Assembly: GCA_017998495.1 (NCBI GenBank)
Contig: JAGOCY010000126.1
Location: 1 to 5,505 of the forward strand
DNA from: Corallincola sp.
Lineage (GTDB): Bacteria > Pseudomonadota > Gammaproteobacteria > Enterobacterales > Neiellaceae
DNA length: 5,505 nt
Direction of reading: 5' to 3'
Position 1 is the stretch's first letter. Every line of letters starts with the position of its first letter. Of this stretch, positions 1 through 5,505 are shown in pieces. Both the position numbers and the translations under genes were made by a program. A model generated the notes under the pieces. It saw nothing but the letters and a program-made list of their open reading frames with translations. It was not told the DNA's origin and ran no database searches.

Positions 1-208
1 TGCCCGCCGCCTGTGGCTGTGCAGGTACTGCCGGATCATAAGGACGCAGGCTGAGCGGCAGACCAAGCTGGGCGGCGCGGGCCAGCAGATGGGGGCCGTC
101 GCCCACCACCACCAGTTCAACCGGCCACGCCTGCTGGGCGATGGCGACCACCAAGTCGGGGCCGATGCCGGCGGGTTCACCGGCGGTAATGGCGATACGC
201 AGGGTCAT
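1..208 (-). CDS. pdxA: 4-hydroxythreonine-4-phosphate dehydrogenase PdxA, N-terminal 69 residues (cut by window edge)
   Basis: PdxA is a cytoplasmic, metal-dependent enzyme that oxidises 4-phosphohydroxy-L-threonine with NAD(P)+ in the DXP-dependent route to pyridoxal 5'-phosphate; PdxJ uses its product. The visible part starts [19 protein letters not shown] and holds the family's N-terminal signature GEPAGIGP at residues 10-17. This is followed by the first hydrophobic strand (ELVVVGD, 31-37) and an RAAQLGLPL segment that closely resembles the E. coli protein as I remember it. The ATG at 208-206 lies 3 nt after the surA stop codon, so translation is probably coupled to surA. The only ribosome-binding sequence is a weak CAGG inside the last codons of surA. 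The rest of the gene (the family is usually about 330 residues) lies off the left edge, so the substrate and metal residues further in cannot be checked. Identification rests on the signature and on the surA-pdxA order. Confidence 0.95.
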   Translation of the reverse strand, partial: MTLRIAITAGEPAGIGPDLVVAIAQQAWPVELVVVGDGPHLLARAAQLGLPLSLRPYDPAVPAQPQAAG

Positions 209-211
209 GGC

Positions 212-1510
212 TCAGCCTGCATTGGGGTCTTTGACCACTTCGATATAGGCCTGGCTGCGCATCTCCTGCAGCCACAGCTGCTGCTGCTCCATAAACTTGC
301 GGTTGAACAGCAGGCGATAGGCGCGATCCTTGAGATGGCTTTCGGCCACGTCACGGGTACGCTGCTCCAGCACTTCAAGGATGTGCCAGCCAAACTCGGT
401 GCGGAACGGATCGCTCACCTGACCTTGGGGCAGGGTGGTGACCATCTTCTGAAACTCCGGCACATAGGTGTCGGCGGTGGCCCAGTTGAGTTCGCCATCG
501 TTAGCCGCTGAACCCGGATCTTCCGAGTTCTTGCGTGCCAGCTCGCCAAAACGGCGCTTGTCCTTGCGGATCTCGGCAGCCCAGCCGCTCAGCAGCTGTT
601 CGGCGCGGGCATCGCTGAGAATGACACTGGGCTTGAGCAGGATGTGGCGCACCCGGAATTCGGTCACCTCTACCTGCTTGCCACCGCGCACGCCAAAGAC
701 TTTGATCAGATGGAAACCGCTACCACTGCGGATCGGCCCGAACAGCTGACCGCTGCTGGCATTGGCGACGGTCTCGGCAAACAGGGTGGGCATCTCGTTG
801 ATATTCATCCAGCCCCAGTCACCGCCCTCCAAGGCCTTGGCGCCGCTGGAGACGGCGATGGCGGTCTGGCGGAAATCGGCGCCCGCTTTAAGGCTGGCGA
901 CCACCTCTTCCGCGCGCTTGCGGCCGGCGGCGACCTCGTCATTGCTAGCTTCTTCGGGGATCTCGATGCGGATATGGCCGATATGAAACTCGAGGTTGGC
1001 GTTTTCCTGGCTGCGCAGCTGCTGGGCCAGCCCTTCCACCTCTTGCGGGGTGACGGTTACCCGGCGCTGGACGTTAATGCGGCGCACATCACCGAGCATG
1101 ATCTCCTGCCGTATCTGCTCGCGGAACTGTTCCCAGTTGCCCCCTTCGGCGCTGATCTGCTGCTGCATCTGGGCCACTGTCATCTGCTTGTCTTCAGCCA
1201 TGCCACGCAGGGTCTGGTCGAGCTGGGCATCACTGACGCGCAGCCCCATGCGACCGGCGATCTGTAGCTGCAGCTGGCGCTGGATCAGCTGTTCCAGCAC
1301 CTGCTCGCGCAGCACCGACTGGGGTGGCAAAGGCTGATTGGCGGCGCGGGCGTTGCGCTCGATCTCGGCGCTCATCTCGGTGATCTCGCTGTCGAGCACC
1401 ACCCCCTGGTCGACGATGGCGACCACCTTGTCCAGCAACTGGGGGGCAGCATGGGTGCCCAGCGGCGACAGCAGAGCGCCAAGGCAGAGCGCAGGAAGCA
1501 GGAATCTCAT
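212..1510 (-). CDS. surA: Periplasmic chaperone and peptidyl-prolyl cis-trans isomerase SurA
   Basis: SurA escorts unfolded outer-membrane proteins across the periplasm to the BAM complex, and LptD is among its known clients. The protein has 432 residues (E. coli SurA has 428). A Sec signal peptide occupies about residues 1-21 (MRFLLPALCLGALL, then THA before the cut), and the mature chain opens with the typical APQLLDKVVAIVDQGVVLDSE. The N-terminal chaperone domain runs to about residue 170. The first parvulin-type PPIase domain is about 174-275 (FHIGHI... GGDWGW... GFHLIKV) and the second about 285-383 (FRVRHILLKP... NDGELNW... FGWHILEV). A C-terminal helix region follows (RTRDVAESHLKDRAYRLLF). 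I chose the ATG at 1510-1508 because it places the signal peptide at the N-terminus and has GGAGAG 10 nt upstream. The frame also opens at a TTG at 1603, but that would add 31 residues unlike any export signal. The gene lies between lptD and pdxA, as in E. coli and Pseudomonas. Confidence 0.97.
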   Translation of the reverse strand: MRFLLPALCLGALLSPLGTHAAPQLLDKVVAIVDQGVVLDSEITEMSAEIERNARAANQPLPPQSVLREQVLEQLIQRQLQLQIAGRMGLRVSDAQLDQTLRGMAEDKQMTVAQMQQQISAEGGNWEQFREQIRQEIMLGDVRRINVQRRVTVTPQEVEGLAQQLRSQENANLEFHIGHIRIEIPEEASNDEVAAGRKRAEEVVASLKAGADFRQTAIAVSSGAKALEGGDWGWMNINEMPTLFAETVANASSGQLFGPIRSGSGFHLIKVFGVRGGKQVEVTEFRVRHILLKPSVILSDARAEQLLSGWAAEIRKDKRRFGELARKNSEDPGSAANDGELNWATADTYVPEFQKMVTTLPQGQVSDPFRTEFGWHILEVLEQRTRDVAESHLKDRAYRLLFNRKFMEQQQLWLQEMRSQAYIEVVKDPNAG

Positions 1511-1520
1511 GACGGCTAAA

Positions 1521-1526
1521 CTCTCC
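1521..1526 (-). promoter_or_regulatory. Ribosome-binding site deciding the surA start
   Basis: Read on the - strand this is GGAGAG, ending 10 nt before the ATG at 1510. It supports starting SurA at its signal peptide rather than at the TTG at 1603. The spacing is slightly long but usable. Confidence 0.55.
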
Positions 1527-1546
1527 GGGGCAGATCTGGGCCGCAC

Positions 1547-1573
1547 TTTATCACAGCGCGGAGGGGCTGTTGA
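1547..1573 (-). promoter_or_regulatory. Weak candidate internal promoter for surA-pdxA
   Basis: On the - strand, TGTGATAAA (1555-1547) resembles an extended -10 element: a TG, one base, then GATAAA, which matches TATAAT at 4 of 6 positions. Fifteen nt upstream lies TCAACA (1573-1568), which matches TTGACA at 4 of 6. The spacer is shorter than the preferred 17 nt, and motifs this weak occur often by chance. If real, it would allow surA-pdxA transcription independent of lptD, starting just downstream of the hairpin at 1574-1595. This is inference only; the gap may simply be transcribed through from lptD. Confidence 0.2.
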
Positions 1574-1595
1574 GGCTGGCGGCACGCCGCCAGCC
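1574..1595 (-). repeat. Perfect inverted repeat (hairpin) between lptD and surA
   Basis: Two 10-base arms, GGCTGGCGGC (1574-1583) and GCCGCCAGCC (1586-1595), are exact reverse complements separated by 2 bases. In RNA this would form a 9-bp, almost all G-C stem with a 4-base loop. It begins 5 nt after the lptD stop codon in the direction of transcription. The sequence after the stem (TCAACAGCCCC) has no U-run, so it is not a canonical Rho-independent terminator. Plausible roles are partial attenuation, a pause site, or protection of the lptD message from 3' exonucleases, giving unequal expression of lptD and surA-pdxA. The structure is seen directly; its role is inferred. Confidence 0.6.
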
Positions 1596-1599
1596 GCCT

Positions 1600-3840
1600 T
1601 CAATCACTGAGCTGATAGGGGTCGTAGCGGCCAAACAGGGTGTCGCGCAACAGTTCATCGGCACCATCGCTGTTACCAAAACCGCGCAGTGCGATCTGGA
1701 AAAAGATGCCGCCATCAAACTCGGCCACGTCCTGGCTGGCGCTGTCTTCGGCAAAGCGGGTGGTGATGTTGCGCTGATAGCCGAACTGCAGGGCATAGCA
1801 GCAGTTTTCATATTGCAGGGCGGTAAACACTTCGATGCTGCGATCCAGCACCAGATCGCGCTGCAGGCTGACCACGGTGCGCCAATGGTCGCTCAGCGGC
1901 CACAGCCCGGTAATGCCTGCCTGCTTGACGGCATCGGTGGGGGTGATGCGCGGCAGGTCGCGGTAGCTGAGCTGGACACCCTTGCCATCTGCGGTGCGGT
2001 AATCAAGCACAGTGCCGTTGTAAAGCAGGCCGCCATTCCAGTTGTCAAACTGCAAGCGGTTCTGAAAGTACCAGTGATCGCCCAGCCACAGGTTGAGGTC
2101 GCTGGCGACATCACTCTGGCTTTCGTCGTTTAGCCGTTCGTTAGGATCGAGGGCGACGCGCGGCGCATCAAAGAAGAAGATCTGGCCGACACTGATGTTG
2201 GCCCGCTCTTCGCTACCACGGTCAAGCAGCCGCGAGGTAACACCGGCGGTCAGCTGATCGGCGTTACTGATGCGGTCCCAACCGGCGAAGCGGCGGGTGC
2301 GGAACAGGCCGTCATAGCTGGTGGGCAGGGTGTTAGTGTCATACAGGCCGATCTCGTCCTGGTTTTCATAAGGGACATAGAGGTACTGCAGCCGTGGCTC
2401 CAGAGTTTGGGTATAGGAGCGGCCGTTGTAGCTGCCTTCGCGGTCGAAGTTAAGCTGCCCTTCGGCACGGAAAAAGGGCAGGGTGCGGCTGACCGAGCTG
2501 GCCAGGGCCGGGTCATTGCTGGTCTGGTGGTAGAAGGTCTGATAGAGCCGCCCTTCCAGTTCCAGATGGCCAGCGGGAGCGGCCCACGGCAGGGTGACAC
2601 CTGGTTCCAGGTGCAAGCGGCTGGCGGAGTCCTGCTCGGCGTCGTTGCCGGCAAACTGGACCAGCTGTAGATCCAGATCGGGGGCCAGACCATACCAGCG
2701 GCGCTGCGGTGCATAGCTGAAATCGACCCGTGGCAGTTCGCGATAGGGCAAGGCCCCAGAGCCGAACACCTGATAGTCGCTGATGGTCAGGCTGCTGCGC
2801 CAATCATGATCGAGGTAGCCAATAAAGGCGTTGCGCTCAAGCCGGTTGCTGGTGGACGAGGCGACATCGGAGCCGATGTCGTTGAGGTAGTTGTCGTCGC
2901 TGACCTGGCTGAAATCGATACCGGCGCGCAGGTGATCGTTCCACTGGGCCTGATGGTCGTAATGGAGCAGATAGCGGGCATCGTTGCTGTCCAGTTCGCG
3001 GTCACGATGCAGGTACTCCACCACCGAACGGCCACGGTGAGTTTCGGTCAGGTAGCGGAATTCGGTCAGCAGCTGCGCCCCTTTCTTGCTCATGTAGCGG
3101 GGGCTGATGGTCGCGTCCATGTCGGGGGCGATATTCCAGTAGATCGGCTGCTCGATATCGAGACCGCGCTTGGAACTGGAGGTGATGCTGGGGTAAAGCA
3201 GGCCGCTCTTGCGCTGGTCACCAACCGGCATAGTGAAGTAGGGCAGATAAAGCACCGGCATCTCATGGATGTAAAACCAGCCCGACTCCAGCTCGGCCAT
3301 CTGGCTGCTGCCGTCGATGCGGATCTCCTCGGCACTGACTCGCCAGCTGTGGTTGCCGGGGGGGCAGGTGGTGAAGCTGCCCTCCTTCATGGTCACATCC
3401 TGGCTGCGGTAGAGGGTCAGCTCTTGTGCCTGGCCGTGGCCCTGGCGGCCGTAAAAGTGGTAGCGGGAGTTGATCAGGGTGGCGCTGCCGTCGTCGCTGT
3501 TGGTCAACAACCGGTCGCTGTCGACATGCAGCTGACTGCTGTCGAGGGTGATGCCGCCCTGGGCACTGAATTGCTGGCGATCGCTGCTTAGCGTCAGATC
3601 ATCGGCACTCAGCCGGTAGCTGCCGCGGCTCACCGACACATCGCCACTGAAGTTGGCGCGGCCGTCCTGCCACAGTTCGCTGCGGTCGGCATCAATGGTC
3701 AGACGCTGGTCGTCGTCGGCGCTGGGGGGGGCCGGGTTGGCCGGAAAGGCACATTGGGCCAGCCCTTCATCTGCAGCATGGCCAGGCGCAGGCAACAGCC
3801 CGGTGGCCATCAGCACCAGTGTCCAGACCGATCTCCGCAC
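1600..3840 (-). CDS. lptD: LPS-assembly outer-membrane protein LptD
   Basis: LptD (formerly Imp/OstA) forms, with the lipoprotein LptE, the outer-membrane translocon that inserts lipopolysaccharide into the outer leaflet at the end of the LptBFGC-A bridge. The 746-residue product (784 in E. coli) has a signal peptide at about 1-22 (RRSVWTLVLMATGLLPAPGHA before ADEG). A periplasmic OstA/LptA-like beta-jellyroll follows at about 45-185, then a long beta-barrel domain to the C-terminus. There are exactly four cysteines: C30, C159 and the adjacent pair C680-C681. These correspond to E. coli C31, C173, C724 and C725, which form the long-range disulfides needed for a working translocon. Family-typical stretches include YFYIHEMPVLYLPYF-like residues 189-202, DMDATISPRYM (240-250) and YENCCYALQFGYQR (677-690). 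The start is a GTG at 3840-3838, chosen because it begins the signal peptide and follows GAGGGGG by 4 nt. It is the first gene of the leftward operon. Confidence 0.97.
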   Translation of the reverse strand: MRRSVWTLVLMATGLLPAPGHAADEGLAQCAFPANPAPPSADDDQRLTIDADRSELWQDGRANFSGDVSVSRGSYRLSADDLTLSSDRQQFSAQGGITLDSSQLHVDSDRLLTNSDDGSATLINSRYHFYGRQGHGQAQELTLYRSQDVTMKEGSFTTCPPGNHSWRVSAEEIRIDGSSQMAELESGWFYIHEMPVLYLPYFTMPVGDQRKSGLLYPSITSSSKRGLDIEQPIYWNIAPDMDATISPRYMSKKGAQLLTEFRYLTETHRGRSVVEYLHRDRELDSNDARYLLHYDHQAQWNDHLRAGIDFSQVSDDNYLNDIGSDVASSTSNRLERNAFIGYLDHDWRSSLTISDYQVFGSGALPYRELPRVDFSYAPQRRWYGLAPDLDLQLVQFAGNDAEQDSASRLHLEPGVTLPWAAPAGHLELEGRLYQTFYHQTSNDPALASSVSRTLPFFRAEGQLNFDREGSYNGRSYTQTLEPRLQYLYVPYENQDEIGLYDTNTLPTSYDGLFRTRRFAGWDRISNADQLTAGVTSRLLDRGSEERANISVGQIFFFDAPRVALDPNERLNDESQSDVASDLNLWLGDHWYFQNRLQFDNWNGGLLYNGTVLDYRTADGKGVQLSYRDLPRITPTDAVKQAGITGLWPLSDHWRTVVSLQRDLVLDRSIEVFTALQYENCCYALQFGYQRNITTRFAEDSASQDVAEFDGGIFFQIALRGFGNSDGADELLRDTLFGRYDPYQLSD

Positions 3841-3844
3841 GCAG

Positions 3845-3851
3845 CCCCCTC
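3845..3851 (-). promoter_or_regulatory. Ribosome-binding site deciding the GTG start of lptD
   Basis: On the - strand this reads GAGGGGG, 4 nt before the GTG at 3840. It is the strongest Shine-Dalgarno-like stretch in the gap. The ATG at 3853-3851 that overlaps it is in another frame and cannot start LptD. Confidence 0.65.
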
Positions 3852-3860
3852 ATCCTAGAT

Positions 3861-3876
3861 CGGTCACCACTGACCG
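3861..3876. repeat. Short palindrome in the divergent promoter region
   Basis: CGGTCA (3861-3866) and TGACCG (3871-3876) are perfect reverse complements around a 4-base spacer, CCAC. The right arm overlaps CTGACC (3870-3875), the best -35 candidate for the amgK promoter. It could therefore be an operator, or a small hairpin in the 5' leader of the lptD message. A 6-bp palindrome can also arise by chance. Confidence 0.35.
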
Positions 3877-3891
3877 GCGACCAAAACGCGG

Positions 3892-3900
3892 TGGTATATT
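3892..3900 (+). promoter_or_regulatory. Extended -10 promoter element for amgK-murU
   Basis: TGGTATATT contains the extended -10 TG, one base, then TATATT, which matches TATAAT at 5 of 6 positions. The best -35 is CTGACC at 3870-3875 (4 of 6), with a longish 19-nt spacer; extended -10 promoters tolerate a poor -35. Transcription would begin near 3907, giving a leader of about 24 nt before the amgK ATG. It stands out as an AT-rich patch in GC-rich surroundings. Confidence 0.55.
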
Positions 3901-3930
3901 AGCGAAACTCTTGGTTGGCGTAATCCTGCA

Positions 3931-5505
<1,575 letters not shown>

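Larger units (their letters stand above)
3841..3930. promoter_or_regulatory. Divergent intergenic region between lptD and amgK
   Basis: These 90 bp separate two genes transcribed in opposite directions and must hold control signals for at least amgK. Rightward I find an extended -10 at 3892-3900 and a small palindrome at 3861-3876. Leftward I find only a ribosome-binding site for lptD. I see no good sigma-70 pair for lptD and no match to the sigma-E pattern (GGAACTT, about 16 nt, TCTGA) that drives lptD in E. coli. The lptD transcript may therefore start inside amgK or use a divergent promoter. Confidence 0.6.

Noticed and set aside
644..1267. 207-codon open frame on the + strand inside surA
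   Set aside because: Antisense shadow of surA, whose domains are all intact on the other strand.
1511..1603. N-terminal extension of SurA from the TTG at 1603
   Set aside because: It would bury the signal peptide behind 31 proline- and arginine-rich residues and put the hairpin inside the coding region. The ATG at 1510 has a ribosome-binding site.
2806..3591. 261-codon open frame on the + strand inside lptD
   Set aside because: Antisense shadow of lptD. The product is a low-complexity run of V, A, G and D with no family resemblance and no ribosome-binding site of note.
3854..3860. TCTAG on the - strand as a -10 for lptD
   Set aside because: It would place the transcription start at or next to the ribosome-binding site, and no -35 match lies at the right distance.
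3903..3912. GAGTTT on the - strand as a sigma-E -35 for lptD
   Set aside because: Only 4 of 6 core bases match, and no TCTGA- or TCTAA-like -10 occurs about 16 nt downstream.

Overview
The window is a stretch of GC-rich chromosome (roughly 60% GC by eye) from a gammaproteobacterium. Gene order and protein sequences both point there: an lptD-surA-pdxA operon runs leftward, and an amgK-murU pair runs away from it on the + strand. The enteric model E. coli is not known to use the AmgK/MurU route, whereas pseudomonads carry this same divergent arrangement. The PdxA N-terminus, however, reads very much like the enterobacterial protein. Genus cannot be fixed from this window; a lineage near Aeromonadales, Oceanospirillales or a similar group is a guess.

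Left part (1-3840, all on the - strand, read right to left): lptD (outer-membrane LPS translocon, complete), an 89-nt gap holding a perfect 10-bp inverted repeat, surA (periplasmic chaperone/prolyl isomerase, complete), then after only 3 nt the start of pdxA (vitamin B6 synthesis), cut off by the left edge. SurA helps fold outer-membrane proteins, LptD among them, so lptD-surA is a functional pair. pdxA is a metabolic passenger of the operon, as in E. coli.

Middle (3841-3930): a 90-bp divergent intergenic region. It contains a good extended -10 element facing amgK, a 6-bp inverted repeat overlapping the candidate -35 of that promoter, and the Shine-Dalgarno sequence that fixes a GTG start for lptD. 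No convincing promoter for lptD was found.

Right part (3931-5505, + strand): amgK (anomeric kinase for N-acetylmuramate/N-acetylglucosamine, complete) and, 4 nt later, murU (N-acetylmuramate-1-phosphate uridylyltransferase), cut off by the right edge. Together they turn MurNAc recovered from the wall into UDP-MurNAc, bypassing de novo synthesis and hence the fosfomycin target MurA.

The locus is dense and well conserved in type. There are no RNA genes, mobile elements, CRISPR arrays or broken genes, and I see no sign of a previously undescribed system. The items worth a second look are regulatory: the lptD-surA hairpin, the palindrome in the divergent promoter region, and the absence of a recognisable sigma-E promoter just upstream of lptD.
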